NCBI RefSeq assembly: GCF_000332815.1
Contig: NZ_AOFD01000013.1
Location: 23,526 to 87,525 of the forward strand
Length of the DNA stretch: 64,000 nt
Direction: 5' to 3'
Origin: Arthrobacter nitrophenolicus
GTDB lineage: Bacteria; Actinomycetota; Actinomycetes; Actinomycetales; Micrococcaceae
The notes under the pieces were generated by a model. That model worked only from the letters and a program-made list of their open reading frames with translations. It searched no databases and was not told the origin of the DNA. Below, piece after piece: positions 1 to 9,605 of the stretch (its first letter is position 1; each line of letters starts with the position of its first letter). Position numbers and translations under genes: made by a program.

Positions 1-161
1 TCGCCGCGCCGGAGTGGAAAGAGTCGCCCGCCACCACCGTGGACGTGGCCCTTGCCAGCCGCTACTTCGAGCGGTTCGCGGACCACGGCGTTTCGGTCGC
101 CCAGAAGGTTACCTATCTGGTGACCGGCGCATGGCAGCCGAACGGCATCGAGCACAGCTGA
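1..161 (+). CDS. phoU: Phosphate signalling protein PhoU, C-terminal fragment
   Basis: The window opens inside this gene; the frame starting at base 3 runs to the TGA at 159-161 and gives the last 52 residues. The motif RYFERFADHGVSVAQKV is the conserved metal-binding helix of PhoU (family pattern RYYERxxDHxVxxxxRV), followed by a YLVTG ending. PhoU is a cytoplasmic helical-bundle protein that links the Pst phosphate transporter to the PhoR-type kinase and damps phosphate-starvation signalling. Adjacency to gpmA is typical of actinobacteria. The start lies outside the window. Identification rests on the C-terminal motif only. Confidence 0.8.
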   Translation, partial: AAPEWKESPATTVDVALASRYFERFADHGVSVAQKVTYLVTGAWQPNGIEHS

Positions 162-180
162 CCGCCACGTCCTTAAGAGC

Positions 181-219
181 GACGGCGGGCTGGCCACCAA
201 GGGTGACCAGCCCGCCGTC
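181..219. terminator. Bidirectional hairpin terminator between phoU and gpmA
   Basis: An inverted repeat of about 18 bp (181-198 with 202-219, one G-U or mismatch position) separates the convergent ends of phoU and gpmA. The outer 13 bp are perfect (GACGGCGGGCTGG with its complement), and a short T-containing stretch follows. Confidence 0.7.
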
Positions 220-232
220 GTTGTTTGCTGCC

Positions 233-979
233 CTATTTCTTGCCCTGGTTGGCGACCGCCAGGATGGCTTCCTCGGCAGCTTCGGGATCGAGGTAGGTGC
301 CGCCCCGCTTGATGGGCTGGAAGTTCTCGTCCAGGTCGTACACGAGCGGGATGCCGGTGGGGATGTTCAGGCCGGCGATGGCTTCGTCGCTGATGCCGTC
401 GAGGTGCTTGACCAGTGCGCGGAGCGAGTTGCCGTGCGCGGTGACCAGGACGGTCTTGCCGGCCTTCAGGTCTTCTTTGATGTCCGATTCCCAGTACGGG
501 AGCAGGCGGACCAGCACGTCCTTCAGGCACTCGGTGCGGGGAAGCGCGTCACCGAGGTCCGCGTAGCGCGGGTCGTGGGCCTGGGAGAATTCGGAGTTGT
601 CGTCCAGGGGCGGCGGCGGGGTGTCGTAGGACCGGCGCCATTCCATGAACTGCTCCTCGCCGTACTCGGCCAGGGTCTGGGCCTTGTCCTTGCCCTGCAG
701 GGCGCCATAGTGGCGCTCGTTCAGGCGCCAGTCGCGCTTCACCGGGATCCAGCCGCGGTCAGCCTTGTCCAGGGCGATGTTGGCCGTGTTGATGGCCCTC
801 TTCAGCAGGGAGGTGTAGAGCACATCCGGGAGCACGTTGTTCTCCACCAGGAGCTCACCGCCCCGTGCTGCTTCCTCGCGGCCCTGGTCGTTCAGGTCAA
901 CGTCCACCCAGCCGGTGAACAGGTTCTTGGCGTTCCATTCGCTGTGGCCGTGGCGCAGCAGAATCAGCTTGTAAGTCAT
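233..979 (-). CDS. gpmA: 2,3-bisphosphoglycerate-dependent phosphoglycerate mutase
   Basis: This enzyme interconverts 3- and 2-phosphoglycerate in glycolysis and gluconeogenesis through a phosphohistidine. The protein has 248 residues, the usual length for dPGM. The phospho-acceptor RHG motif is at residues 9-11 (His10), with Arg61, Glu88 (LNERHYGAL) and the second histidine His182 ([10 protein letters not shown]). Two ATGs compete, at 988 and 979. I chose 979 because AGGA lies 8 nt upstream of it, while the 988 ATG has AGG directly against it; the encoded [11 protein letters not shown] start is also the family start. It converges on phoU across a shared terminator. Confidence 0.95.
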   Translation of the reverse strand: MTYKLILLRHGHSEWNAKNLFTGWVDVDLNDQGREEAARGGELLVENNVLPDVLYTSLLKRAINTANIALDKADRGWIPVKRDWRLNERHYGALQGKDKAQTLAEYGEEQFMEWRRSYDTPPPPLDDNSEFSQAHDPRYADLGDALPRTECLKDVLVRLLPYWESDIKEDLKAGKTVLVTAHGNSLRALVKHLDGISDEAIAGLNIPTGIPLVYDLDENFQPIKRGGTYLDPEAAEEAILAVANQGKK

Positions 980-1075
980 GATTTTCATCCTAGCCGAGCG
1001 CCGTTGCCGCCCGCCCAGCGTTACAACCCGACGGCGGAGGAGCCTCCGCTGCCGTGGCAACGGTAAGGTGGGTCG

Positions 1076-1921
1076 GTGGTTCAAAAGGCTGAACGGGTGG
1101 CCGCCCCGCAGATCACCGGCAGGAACACCGCGGGCCGGCAGGGCCGGCCGGTGGGCAACGTTACCCGCGGCACCACCAATCCGAACCGCATGCGCCGCCT
1201 CGACCGCTGGCTGACCGGACCCCAGGCCTGGCGCCTGCGGTCCGCGGCTGACCCGCTGGTGGTGGACCTGGGCTACGGGGCCACGCCGGCCACCGCCGTC
1301 GAACTGTATGAACGGCTGGCCGCCGTCCGGCCGGACGTCCAGGTCCGCGGCATCGAGATCGAACCCTCACGCGTCCAGGCCGCCCTGCCCCTTCAGCGGC
1401 CGGGCCTGAGCTTCCACGTGGGAGGCTTCGAACTTCCCATCCCCGGCCGCCCCGTCCTGGTGCGGGCCTTCAATGTGCTGCGGCAGTACGAGGAGGCGGA
1501 CGTGGCGGGCATCTGGCGGCTGGTCCAGGACCGCCTCCCGGACAACGGCCTGTTCATTGACGGGACCTGCGATGAGATCGGGCGGCGGGTGACGTGGGTG
1601 GCGCTGGACGCCGAACGGCCCCTGTCACTGAGCATTTCAGTCCGCTTCGGCAGCTTCGACCTGCCCTCGGACGTGGCCGAACGCCTGCCGAAGGCGCTCA
1701 TCCACCGCAACGTTCCCGGCGAGCGGGTGCACGGGCTGCTGCAGGCGATGGACCGCTCCTGGCTGGAAGCCGCTCCCCTGGCGTCGTTCGGCAACCGGCA
1801 GCGCTGGCAGGGCATGTGCCGGTCGTTGCGCGACGCCGGCTGGCCGGTGCAGGACGGACCGGCCCGGTGGCGTCTTGGCGAAGTGACGGTGGACTGGGAA
1901 GCGGTGGCTCCGCGGCCTTAG
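1076..1921 (+). CDS. Class I SAM-dependent methyltransferase, substrate unknown
   Basis: The protein has 281 residues with a Rossmann-type SAM-binding loop, [10 protein letters not shown], at residues 62-71, followed by an acidic position in [10 protein letters not shown] that fits motif II. Substrate and biological role cannot be read from the sequence. The start is a GTG at 1076 preceded by AAGGTGGG, which is a plausible ribosome-binding site. It is divergent from gpmA, and its 3' end converges on the DUF2516 gene about 55 nt away. A basic N-terminal stretch of about 40 residues precedes the catalytic fold and might be shorter if translation starts downstream. Confidence 0.72.
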   Translation: MVQKAERVAAPQITGRNTAGRQGRPVGNVTRGTTNPNRMRRLDRWLTGPQAWRLRSAADPLVVDLGYGATPATAVELYERLAAVRPDVQVRGIEIEPSRVQAALPLQRPGLSFHVGGFELPIPGRPVLVRAFNVLRQYEEADVAGIWRLVQDRLPDNGLFIDGTCDEIGRRVTWVALDAERPLSLSISVRFGSFDLPSDVAERLPKALIHRNVPGERVHGLLQAMDRSWLEAAPLASFGNRQRWQGMCRSLRDAGWPVQDGPARWRLGEVTVDWEAVAPRP

Positions 1922-1976
1922 CCGGATGGGCCCACGCCGGCAGGGGTCCCTGGGCGAGCCTGGGGGCCGGCGGGGA

Positions 1977-2330
1977 TTACCAGGGACCGTAGGGGCCCAT
2001 GTTGCGGCTGCCGCCACGGCCTGCGTCCTTGACCGCCGGCCGTACGTCAGCAAGGTACACAGAGGCGGCCACCACAGCGGCAAGCCCGAAGAGGCCGAGG
2101 GTGCCGAAGATACCGCCGCCGCTGCCGAACAGTGAAATGACGCCAACAAAGGCCGCGCCGCCGGTCAGTGCCAGCCAAAAGGTCTTGGTCCGCTTGCCGG
2201 TTGCCTCGAAGGCGTTGGCGCGGTGCCGCGCGCAGTCCACCACGGCCCAGAGCTCAAGGCCCAGTGCCACCAGGGCAAGGATAAAGAACACTGCCGTTTC
2301 AACAGGCCGAATAATCAGTTCACCGTCCAC
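1977..2330 (-). CDS. DUF2516 family membrane protein
   Basis: A 117-residue protein with about three hydrophobic helices (roughly residues 10-32, 48-70 and 74-93) and the pattern WAVVDCARHRANAFEATGKRTK between helices that marks the actinobacterial DUF2516 family. The function is unknown. The start is a GTG. A TAGGCT box ends 6 nt before it (2337-2342), so a leaderless transcript is possible, but the gene also starts only 9 nt after the stop of the upstream trans-sulfuration gene on the same strand and could be cotranscribed. The C-terminus is short, glycine-rich and polar. Confidence 0.75.
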   Translation of the reverse strand: MDGELIIRPVETAVFFILALVALGLELWAVVDCARHRANAFEATGKRTKTFWLALTGGAAFVGVISLFGSGGGIFGTLGLFGLAAVVAASVYLADVRPAVKDAGRGGSRNMGPYGPW

Positions 2331-2339
2331 AACCCAAGC

Positions 2340-3528
2340 CTAGCCTCCCAACGTGTCCAGCGCCTGCTCCAGGTCGGCCCAAAGGTCTTCGACGTTCTCG
2401 ATGCCCACGCTCAGTCGGACCAGGTTCTCCGGGACGCTCGTCGGCTCGGCAGCATGCCGGCGGCGGCGTTCGATCAGGGATTCGACGCCGCCGAGGGACG
2501 TGGCCGGCAGCCACAGCTCCAGGGCCTGGACAAGCTTGTCCGCTGCCCCGGCGCCGTCCAGTCCCCCGGCAGGGGCCACCTGGATGCAGACGATGGATCC
2601 GAATCCCTTCATCTGGGCTTTCGCCCGCTCATGCCCCGGGTCAGCGGGCAGCCCCGGGAACCGGATGGACTCGACCCGGGGGTGGTTGCTGAGCCGCTCC
2701 GCGAGGATCATTGCGGACTGCTGTGACCGTTCCACCCGGAGCGCGAGCGTCCGCAGGCCCCGCAGCCAGCCACGCTTCGAAGGGGCCGGCAATGCCGCCA
2801 TGGATGGTCCTGTTGTGCAGCAGGGCCGAGCGGATGTCAGGGTTTGACGTCACCAGGGCGCCAAGGACGACGTCGGAATGGCCCGCCAGGTACTTGGTCA
2901 CCGAATGCAGGACGACGTCGGAGCCGAGGGCCAGCGGTTGCTGCACCAGCGGCGTGGAGAAAGTATTGTCGGTGACCACGATGGCACCTGCCGCGTGCGC
3001 CGCCTCCGTGAGTGCCGCGACGTCGGCGATGCCGAGCATCGGGTTGGTGGGGCTCTCCAGCCACAGCATCGCCGCGGGGCGCGCTCCGGGACCGCCCGGT
3101 GCCAGCGCAGCCTTGACAGCGGCGGTATCGGCGATGTCCACGGCGCGGAGTTCGACAAAGCCCTTCTGGGCCAGCTCCGAGGCCATCACCAGGGTCCCCG
3201 AATAGCTGTGGGTGGGCATGACCAGCGCTCCGCCGGCGGGAATGAGCGACAGGGCGGAGCTGACGGCGGCGAGGCCCGAGGAGTACAGCAGCCCGGGCAG
3301 TTCGGCTCCTTCGAGCCGGGCGAGTGCCTCTTCGAAGGGATCCCACGTGGGGTTGGAGTAGCGCCCGTAGCCGCGGTCGCCGGTATCGAGCGAACCCGTG
3401 CCGAAGTAGGTGGATGAAAGGACCAGGGGCGGGTTCACGGGCATGTCCCGTTCCCGCGGGGGACGTCCGGCCGCAACCACCACCGTCTCTGCTGACAGGT
3501 CGGCCGCGTGCTGTTCGGAAAGACTCAT
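2340..3528 (-). CDS. Cystathionine gamma-synthase/lyase family PLP enzyme, one frame break
   Basis: A PLP-dependent trans-sulfuration enzyme of the Cys/Met metabolism family (gamma-synthase, gamma-lyase or methionine gamma-lyase; the sequence alone does not decide). SSTYFGTG near residue 39, the substrate region YGRYSNPTWDPFE at 54-66 and the PLP lysine in SVTKYLAGHSDVV (Lys212) are all present. The reading frame breaks at about 2765: one frame ends in GPFEAWLA and another continues as RGLRTLALRVERSQQ, which together give the family sequence EAWLALRGLRTL. A two-base loss (or one-base gain) in a GC run explains it. ATG 3528 follows a TACGCT box by 7 nt, suggesting a leaderless start. Confidence 0.85.
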
Positions 3529-3649
3529 GGTCAAAAGCGTACTGGCCCGGCAGCCATGTTCCCGGAAGGGCATGGCAGGGCCGGCAGGCCTGTCCACATG
3601 CGCGGTTCCGCAATCGTTGATTGGCCCTGGCGGTCGGTAGTCTTGAGGT

Positions 3650-4348
3650 GTGAGCACACAAGGGTCCGGACTTTTCATCGCGTTTGAAGGCGGCGACGGT
3701 GCCGGCAAATCAACGCAGGCGGCCCGGCTCGCGGAAGCGCTTGAATCCCGGGGGCTGACGGTACTCCGGACCCGGGAGCCGGGCGGAACCGCCATCGGTG
3801 AAAAGTTGCGTTCCCTGGTCCTGGACCATGGCCACGGGCACATTGATGCCCACACCGAAGCGCTGATTTTCGCCGCCTCGCGGGCGGCGCATGCCACCCA
3901 GGTGATCCGGCCGGCACTGGAACGTGGCGAGATCGTCCTGACGGACCGCTATATCGATTCCTCCGTCGCCTACCAGGGCGCAGGGCGCAATCTCGGCACG
4001 GACGCCGTCCGGTCCTTGAACGAGTGGGCCACGTCCGGGCTGCAACCGCACCTCACCATCCTGCTGGACGTTGACCCGGCAGTGGGGCGGCAGCGCCGCA
4101 CCGCCGGTGACGCCGCTGAAGACCGGCTCGAGTCCGAGGCGGACGAATTCCACGGCCGCATCCGCGAGGCATTCCTCGGACTTGCCCGCAGCCGCCCGGA
4201 CGCCTACCTGGTGCTGCCCGCCCGGCTCCCGGTCGGGGATCTGGCGGCACAAATCCTGGAGCGGGTGGACGCCCTGCTGGCAGTCAGCCCAGTCGCCCCG
4301 GCAGGTGCGGTTTCCTCCCTTGGCGCCCGTGGCGGCGGTAACCCATGA
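3650..4348 (+). CDS. tmk: Thymidylate kinase (dTMP kinase)
   Basis: It phosphorylates dTMP to dTDP in DNA precursor synthesis. The 232-residue protein has the P-loop GGDGAGKST at residues 14-22, the TREPGG motif, DRYIDSSVAYQGAGR (the DRY/H dTMP-binding motif) and a LID-like arginine-rich segment after VDPAVG. The start is a GTG; a TAGTCT box (3638-3643) lies 6 nt upstream, consistent with a leaderless mRNA. The last codons overlap the next gene by 4 nt (ATGA), so tmk and holB are translationally coupled, a common arrangement. The C-terminal 25 residues are a low-complexity tail. Confidence 0.95.
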   Translation: MSTQGSGLFIAFEGGDGAGKSTQAARLAEALESRGLTVLRTREPGGTAIGEKLRSLVLDHGHGHIDAHTEALIFAASRAAHATQVIRPALERGEIVLTDRYIDSSVAYQGAGRNLGTDAVRSLNEWATSGLQPHLTILLDVDPAVGRQRRTAGDAAEDRLESEADEFHGRIREAFLGLARSRPDAYLVLPARLPVGDLAAQILERVDALLAVSPVAPAGAVSSLGARGGGNP

Positions 4349-5487
4349 CCGTGTGGGACGACCTCCAGGGCCAGCCCGCCGTCGTCGAACAACTGCGCCA
4401 GGCGTCCAGCGGTGACAGCCTGACCCATGCCTGGCTGTTCACCGGCCCTCCGGGATCTGGACGCTCGAATGCGGCCAAGGCGTTTGCCGCTGCGCTCAAC
4501 TGCGACCAGGAGGACGTGAACCTGCGCGGCTGCGGCACCTGCCAGGCCTGCCACACCATCCTGGGCGAAACGCATTCGGATGTAACCTTCGTCCGGACCG
4601 AGAAGGTCACCATCACCATCGACGAGGCGCGTGAACTGGTGGCCACCGCCGGGAACCGGCCGTCGTCCGGGCGGTGGCGGATCATCGTGGTGGAGGACGC
4701 GGACCGGATGGCGGAGCGGACCACCAATGTGCTCCTCAAGGCGATTGAGGAGCCCACGCCGCGCACCGTATGGATGCTCTGCGCACCCTCCCCCGCGGAC
4801 GTGCTGGTCACCATCCGTTCCCGCTGCCGGAGCGTGGCGCTGCGGTTGCCGCCCGCCTCGGATGTTGCCGCCCTCCTGGTTAAGCGCGACGGCGTCGATC
4901 CTGCCCTTGCCGAGCGCGCGGCCCGCGCCGCGCAAAGCCATGTCGGCATTGCCCGCCGCCTGGCCAGGGATGAGGCGGCCCGGGAACGCCGCCTCGAAAC
5001 CGTCCGGTTCCCGCTCGGACTGCGGGGCGTCACGGCGGCCGTGATGATGGCGGACAAGCTCGTGAAAATCGCCACCGCGGAAGCCGCCAGCTCCAATGAG
5101 GAGCGCGACGCCGCGGAGAAGGCCGCGCTGCTAGCCACGCTGGGCGCACCGGAGTCCGGAACCCTTCCCCCGGCCATGCGAAGCCAGGTGAAACAGCTTG
5201 AGGACGACCAGAAACGCCGGGCGAAACGGTCCATCACCGACTCCCTGGACCGGACCCTCACCGATCTGCTGTCGTTCTACCGCGACGTGCTGATTATCCA
5301 GCTCGGGAATGCTGTGGAGCTGGTAAACGTTGAGCTGAGGAGCGAATTGGAGGAGTTCGCCAGCCGCTCAACGCCGGAAACCACCCTGGCGCGGATGGAC
5401 GCAATCAACAAAGCCCGTGAACGCATCACCACCACCAACGTTGCCCCGCTGTTGACCATTGAATCCATGGCAGCCAGCCTGATCTAG
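4345..5487 (+). CDS. holB: DNA polymerase III subunit delta'
   Basis: A clamp-loader subunit that helps place the beta sliding clamp on DNA. The 380-residue protein has a degenerate Walker A loop GPPGSGRS (residues 34-41; Arg replaces the catalytic Lys, normal for delta'), a zinc module with Cys53 and CGTCQAC (Cys63/66/69), the Walker-B-like region VVEDADRM, and the SRC-type motif IRSRCRS. The C-terminal helical collar follows. It overlaps tmk by 4 nt and is followed 17 nt later by the hydrolase gene, so the three probably form one operon. Confidence 0.92.
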   Translation: MTVWDDLQGQPAVVEQLRQASSGDSLTHAWLFTGPPGSGRSNAAKAFAAALNCDQEDVNLRGCGTCQACHTILGETHSDVTFVRTEKVTITIDEARELVATAGNRPSSGRWRIIVVEDADRMAERTTNVLLKAIEEPTPRTVWMLCAPSPADVLVTIRSRCRSVALRLPPASDVAALLVKRDGVDPALAERAARAAQSHVGIARRLARDEAARERRLETVRFPLGLRGVTAAVMMADKLVKIATAEAASSNEERDAAEKAALLATLGAPESGTLPPAMRSQVKQLEDDQKRRAKRSITDSLDRTLTDLLSFYRDVLIIQLGNAVELVNVELRSELEEFASRSTPETTLARMDAINKARERITTTNVAPLLTIESMAASLI

Positions 5488-5504
5488 CCCTCCAAGGAGA
5501 CCCG

Positions 5505-7068
5505 ATGACTGCCCGCCCCCTGCCCGCACGCCCCCGGTCCCTGGCGACCGGGCTCCGTGCCGCCGGCGCCTGGTTCTTGCCATGGTGCTGGCTTCGTGCA
5601 GCCTGCTCAACGGCGGAGACCGCACCCAGGAGACGGCAACCGCCAAGGCCGATCCTTCCATCGTGGCCTCCGCCCCTTCCGGGCTGGAGCGCTTCTACTC
5701 GCAGGAAGTGGTGTGGGAGCCTGCGAGAACGAGTTCCAGTGCGCCAAGGTCACCGTTCCCATGAACTATGGGGATCCCGACGGCGAGACCATCCAGATAG
5801 CCGCCCTGAAGGCTGCCAGCACCGGCAAGAAGACCGGCAGCCTGCTGGTCAACCCTGGAGGGCCCGGGGCCTCCGGCTACGACTTCGTCAAGGACGCAGC
5901 CACAACCCACTTCTCGCAGCCGGTCCGGGACGCGTATGACCTGGTGGGCTTCGATCCCCGCGGCGTGAAGCGCTCCGCGCCCGTCACCTGCCTGACCGAT
6001 GCCGAGCGGGATGCCGCACGGGCCAAGATCTACGACCTGGAAACGGATGAGGGACTGGCAGCTGCCCGGGCCGACAACAAGGCGATCGCGGACCAGTGCG
6101 CCGAGAAGACCGGCGAAGTCCTGGCACATATCGACACCCAGAGCGCAGCGAAGGACCTGGACATCCTCCGCGCCGTGGTCAATGACACCAAGCTGAACTA
6201 CCTGGGCTACTCCTACGGCACATTCCTGGGTTCCACTTACGCCTCCCTTTTCCCGGACAACGTGGGGCGCATGGTCCTGGACGGTGCCCTGGATCCCTCC
6301 ATCAGCAACGAGGAGCTGACCAGCGGACAGGCCCGCGCCTTCGAAAAGGCCATCCGGGCCTACGTTGCCAGCTGCCAGCAGCAGGACGGCTGCCCGCTGA
6401 GCGGTGACGTGGACTCCGGCGTGGAGCAGATCCGCGATCTCATCGCCGCAGTCAAGGAGACGCCGCGGACCGCTAAGGACGGCCGCGTTGTTAACGCCAC
6501 GATGTTCGTGAGCGGCCTGATCACCCCGCTCTACAATGACCAGAGCTGGCCGGCCCTCACCCAGGCACTTGAAGCGGCGATGACAGGCGATGTGAGCCTG
6601 ATGCTGCGCCTCGCGGACCTCGGCGCCGACCGGTCGTCCAACGGCTCGTACACATCCAACTCGACGTTCGCCTTCAACGCGATCAACTGCCTTGACTACC
6701 CCATGGAGTCCGACCCGGCAGCCATGCGCGCCGAACAGCAGCGCCTGATGCAGGAGTCACCCACGCTTGGTTACTTCTTCGCCTACGGCGGGACCAGCTG
6801 CCAGGACTGGCCGCACAAGAACGTCCGGACGCCCGCCCCGGTTGAGTACACCGGCGAATCGCCCATTGTGGTGATCGGCACCACCGGCGACCCCGCCACC
6901 CCCGTTGAATGGGCGTCGTCGCTGCGGAAGCAGCTGGGAAATGCCACGCTCATGACCTGGGAGGGTGAGGGGCACACTGCCTATGGCCGGGCCAACAGCT
7001 GCCTGGAGGATCCTGTCGACAGGTACCTGGTGAGCGGAGAGGTACCCGCCGACAACACCGTGTGCTGA
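5505..7068 (+). CDS. Secreted alpha/beta hydrolase, tripeptidyl aminopeptidase-like lipoprotein, two frame breaks
   Basis: A predicted exported serine hydrolase of the S33/TAP family. The oxyanion region NPGGPGASG, the nucleophile elbow GYSYG, the Asp motif GTTGDPATPVEWA and the His motif GEGHTAYG are all present in the long frame, with a TAP-like C-terminal domain. The N-terminus is split: MTARPLPARPRSLATGLRAA is in one frame, a lipobox LASC with its serine/alanine-rich tether in a second, and the catalytic domain in a third. Adding one base near 5569 and one near 5720 joins them into a normal lipoprotein. A strong AAGGAG precedes the ATG. It probably degrades extracellular peptides; the substrate is inferred. 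Confidence 0.82.
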
Positions 7069-7171
7069 ACACCTCAGCTGCGGCCCCCGCGCCATTTTGA
7101 CCCGGGCGCGGGGACTCTATTACAGTTGACTCTTGCATGAGGGACCCGGTTCCGCCGGAAGCTTCATGTGT

Positions 7172-7244
7172 GCTTCCTTAGCTCAGTCGGTAGAGCGTTT
7201 CACTCGTAATGAAAAGGTCATCAGTTCGATTCTGATAGGAAGCT
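7172..7244 (+). tRNA. tRNA-Thr (anticodon CGT)
   Basis: A full cloverleaf is visible: acceptor stem GCTTCCT/AGGAAGC (7172-7178 and 7237-7243), D-arm with GCTCAGTCGGTAGAGC, anticodon stem TTTCA/TGAAA with loop CTCGTAA (anticodon CGT), and T-loop GTTCGATTC. CCA is not encoded. It reads ACG threonine codons. Confidence 0.95.
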
Positions 7245-7250
7245 CGGGAT

Positions 7251-7293
7251 AAACCCCGGACAGCCCCTAAATGCAGGGGTTTCCGGGGTTTTT
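7251..7293 (+). terminator. Rho-independent terminator of tRNA-Thr
   Basis: The nested inverted repeat AAACCCCGGA / TCCGGGGTTT carries an inner AGCCCCT/AGGGGT pair and ends in a T-run, 7 nt after the tRNA. Confidence 0.8.
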
Positions 7294-7447
7294 CGCTGGT
7301 TAAGCAGCAGATACTGCCTGGAATCCATGGACGACTTCCAGGCCTCAGGCGATGACCTCTGCCCATAAATACGTGAGCGGCTTGTACACATTGCTAAGCA
7401 TGCTTATTATGGTTTCAGTCGAATGGGGATTTGGCTGTGAGGGGAGT

Positions 7448-7486
7448 CGGAAAGGGTGCGCCTTGCGAACGGGCGCACCCTTTCCG
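7448..7486. terminator. Isolated perfect 15-bp hairpin
   Basis: CGGAAAGGGTGCGCC (7448-7462) and its exact complement (7472-7486) are separated by a 9-nt loop. No gene ends immediately before it on either strand and there is no clear T-run, so its role as a terminator is uncertain. The surrounding 7294-7590 holds no convincing ORF. Confidence 0.45.
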
Positions 7487-7590
7487 CGTCTCTGGGCACC
7501 GCCTGAAGATTTCATCTTCTGCAAAATTCCGGCGCTGACGGTGCGGAGTTTCACCCGGGCCTCCCGGTGCTGCAGTCCTAGACTTTGGCC

Positions 7591-7752
7591 ATGCACCCCT
7601 TAGCGGCGATCGGCCTGGTGTTCCTCACCGGACTTGCCTGGACGGTGACCGTCCTGACTCTGTTGATCGCGTTGGCCAGGGCCCGCCGACAGACGGATGA
7701 AGCCAGAGCCGGGAGAGCCAAAGCTCGGATGAAGGAGCACTCTCAGACATAG
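7591..7752 (+). CDS. Small single-pass membrane protein, 53 residues
   Basis: An ATG at 7591 opens a 53-codon frame ending in TAG. Residues 4-29 form one hydrophobic helix (AIGLVFLTGLAWTVTVLTLL), followed by an Arg/Lys/Ala-rich cytoplasmic-type tail (RARRQTDEARAGRAKARMK), the classic look of a small positive-inside membrane peptide. TAGACT (7579-7584) ends exactly 6 nt before the ATG, fitting a leaderless promoter, and there is no Shine-Dalgarno sequence. I do not recognise a family. Coding status is inferred from topology and promoter spacing only. Confidence 0.45.
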   Translation: MHPLAAIGLVFLTGLAWTVTVLTLLIALARARRQTDEARAGRAKARMKEHSQT

Positions 7753-7844
7753 CAGATGCCGCCTGAAGCACGTCAGGCCTTGGTCCAGATAGGGTGCCGG
7801 TCAAATCGCACGATGGTATCCGTCACGGCCAGCCCAGGCCAGCC

Positions 7845-8354
7845 CTACTCCCCCAGGGCTCTCCTCATCACCACGCGCGGCCATGCAGACAGGCCGTCCG
7901 CAGCTTCCACCAGAACCAACCGCCGGATCCCCGCCGCCCACAACCGCTCCGGCACAACGGTGAAGCCCAGCCGTTCGTAATAGGGCCGGTTCCAGGGGAC
8001 GTCCCGGAACGTTGTCAGGGTCAGTGCCTCGAACCCTTGCGGCGCGGCCCATGAGGCAACCTCATCAATGAGGGCACTGCCAATGCCGTGGCGCGCGTAC
8101 ACCGGGTGCACCGTGACCTGTGCGATGTGGGCATTGCCGTCAACCTGGTCCACCAGAATGTAGGCGACAGGCTGTTGCTCCGCAGCTGTACTGACCCAGC
8201 ACGTCCCGGCGGCTACATACCGGCTGAGCTCCTGCACACTGGGCGGGTCGTCATCTGCGATGGCGTGCATCCCGAGGGTACGGAAGGCCTCACCGGCGGC
8301 GGTCTCGATGTTCCGCAGCCGCTCAACGTCCTCCAGCCGGGCTTTTCTGATCAC
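7845..8354 (-). CDS. GNAT-family N-acetyltransferase
   Basis: A one-domain acetyltransferase of about 170 residues. The acetyl-CoA-binding motif A is AQVTVHPVYARHGIGSALID (the RxGxG-type loop is RHGIGS), followed by the NRPYYERLGF signature of the C-terminal half. The substrate is unknown. Two in-frame GTG codons could start it: 8354, directly preceded by a GGGGG run, and 8375. I chose 8354 because the family consensus starts with an IRKAR-type strand. It is divergent from the coiled-coil gene, with one structured repeat copy between them. Confidence 0.75.
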   Translation of the reverse strand: MIRKARLEDVERLRNIETAAGEAFRTLGMHAIADDDPPSVQELSRYVAAGTCWVSTAAEQQPVAYILVDQVDGNAHIAQVTVHPVYARHGIGSALIDEVASWAAPQGFEALTLTTFRDVPWNRPYYERLGFTVVPERLWAAGIRRLVLVEAADGLSAWPRVVMRRALGE

Positions 8355-8440
8355 GCCCCCAGTCAAGCACGCCACATCCGCCAGCGGGGTTGTGCAAGGC
8401 CGCCCCGGCGCGTGGCAGCCGGCACGTATTGCCCCGCGCT

Positions 8441-8564
8441 GAATCAGGTACTGGATACTCGGGCGCCGGCCGGGTGCGCGGACCTAAAGTGGTGAGCGGA
8501 GCCGGCGACGAGGGTGTACGTCTGAGACCGCGTATGCCTCCCCCAGCCGCCGTCGGCTCCTCCA
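8441..8564 (+). repeat. Structured dispersed repeat, copy A
   Basis: This 124-bp segment aligns almost end to end with 10214-10336. Its 3' half folds as a long hairpin: outer arms GGAGCCGGCG / CGTCGGCTCC, inner arms GGTGTACG / CGTATGCC, and a terminal GTCTGAGAC loop. It lies between the divergent GNAT and coiled-coil genes and ends 77 nt before the likely ATG of the latter. In one frame it can also be read as a GAGDEGVRLRPR-like peptide, but no complete small gene is evident. I do not recognise the family. Confidence 0.75.
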
Positions 8565-8641
8565 CCGCTTCCCCTCCCGACTGAGGGTTGTACCTCCCGT
8601 TTGTGTCCGGACTGCCGGGGCCGCCGCCTATGATGGCGGAC

Positions 8642-9605
8642 ATGGATGAGCAGGCCCTGGCGGACATCGCGAACGAGCTCTACGCCGTGCCGCTCGAGGA
8701 ATTCGTGGCGGCACGCACGGCCGCGGCAAAAGAGGCTGCCGGGGCCGACAAGGAGCTGGCTGCAGCCGTCAAAGGATTGCCCAAACCTTCCGTCGCTGCC
8801 TGGGCGGTCAACATGCTTGCCCAGCACGAGCCGGACGTCCTGGCGGAACTGGCCGACCTCGGGTCCCGGATGCGGGACGCACAGGCGTCACTCGACGCAC
8901 AGTCTCCGGGAACTGGGACGCGAACGCCGCACCATGCTCGCCTCCGCCGTCGACACTGCCCGGTCCGTCGTCCAGCAGCAGGGCCGGGTGATCAGCGACA
9001 CCATTGCCGCCGACGTGGAGGAAACGCTCCGTGCCCTGACCGCGGACGAAGGTGCAGCGGAGGCCGTCCGCAGCGGGCGGCTCCTGAAGACACTCTCGGC
9101 GGACGGGGTGAGCGCCGCGGAGCTGGAGGGCACGGTGGCCGTACCCGATGCCCTGCCTGCGCCATCGGCTTCCCCGCCTCGCCGGCCTGCACTGGCGTCC
9201 GTACCGGCCAGGAAGGAACGTCCGACGCCGGAGCGCACCTCCCGGCCAAAGGCCACCAAACCCCGGCTTGAGGCGGTCCGGCAAACTCCCCGGCCCGCCT
9301 CGCCGCCTGCGCTGGAAAAGGCAAAGGCCGCCCTCGCCGAAGCGCAGGCGGAAGAAGCAAGGACGAACGGCCTGGCGGAGGAACTGCAGGAGCAGGTGGA
9401 GGAAACCCGCTCCGAAATTGACGCCCTGGTGCAAGAGGCTGCCGAACTCCGCGAAAGGTTAAAGGCTGCGGAGGAGCAACTGGACCGTGCCCGCAAGCAG
9501 CTTGCGGCCACCGCGGCGGAAGCGAAACAAGCCCTGCGGGAGGCGGACAAGGCAGGCCGGACCGTGATGCTCGCCCGGGAACGTGTCCTCCGGCTCAGCA
9601 GCTAG
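8642..9605 (+). CDS. Conserved hypothetical coiled-coil protein, one frame break
   Basis: The N-terminal ~100 residues (DIANELYAVPLEEFVAARTA and LPKPSVAAWAVNML) match an uncharacterised actinobacterial pattern of the type LP..EF..AR...AKE...L..P..AAW.VN. The C-terminal ~130 residues are a Glu/Ala/Arg-rich coiled coil (AEAQAEEARTNGLAEELQEQ onward). A frame break near 8898 joins DAQASLDA to SLRELGRERRTM; one extra base or two missing bases would explain it. The start is uncertain: ATGs lie at 8630, 8633 and 8642. I chose 8642 because TATGAT at 8629-8634 is an excellent -10 box ending 7 nt upstream. The function is unknown. Confidence 0.6.

Noticed and set aside
5505..7068. Two or three separate genes at the hydrolase locus
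   Set aside because: The pieces in three frames join into one lipoprotein with a lipobox and complete catalytic triad after two one-base repairs.
8491..8564. Small conserved peptide encoded by the repeat copies
   Set aside because: The GAGDEGVRLRPR frame is shared by both copies, but two of five differences change the residue while all five preserve pairing. The RNA structure explains the conservation better. A peptide cannot be fully excluded.
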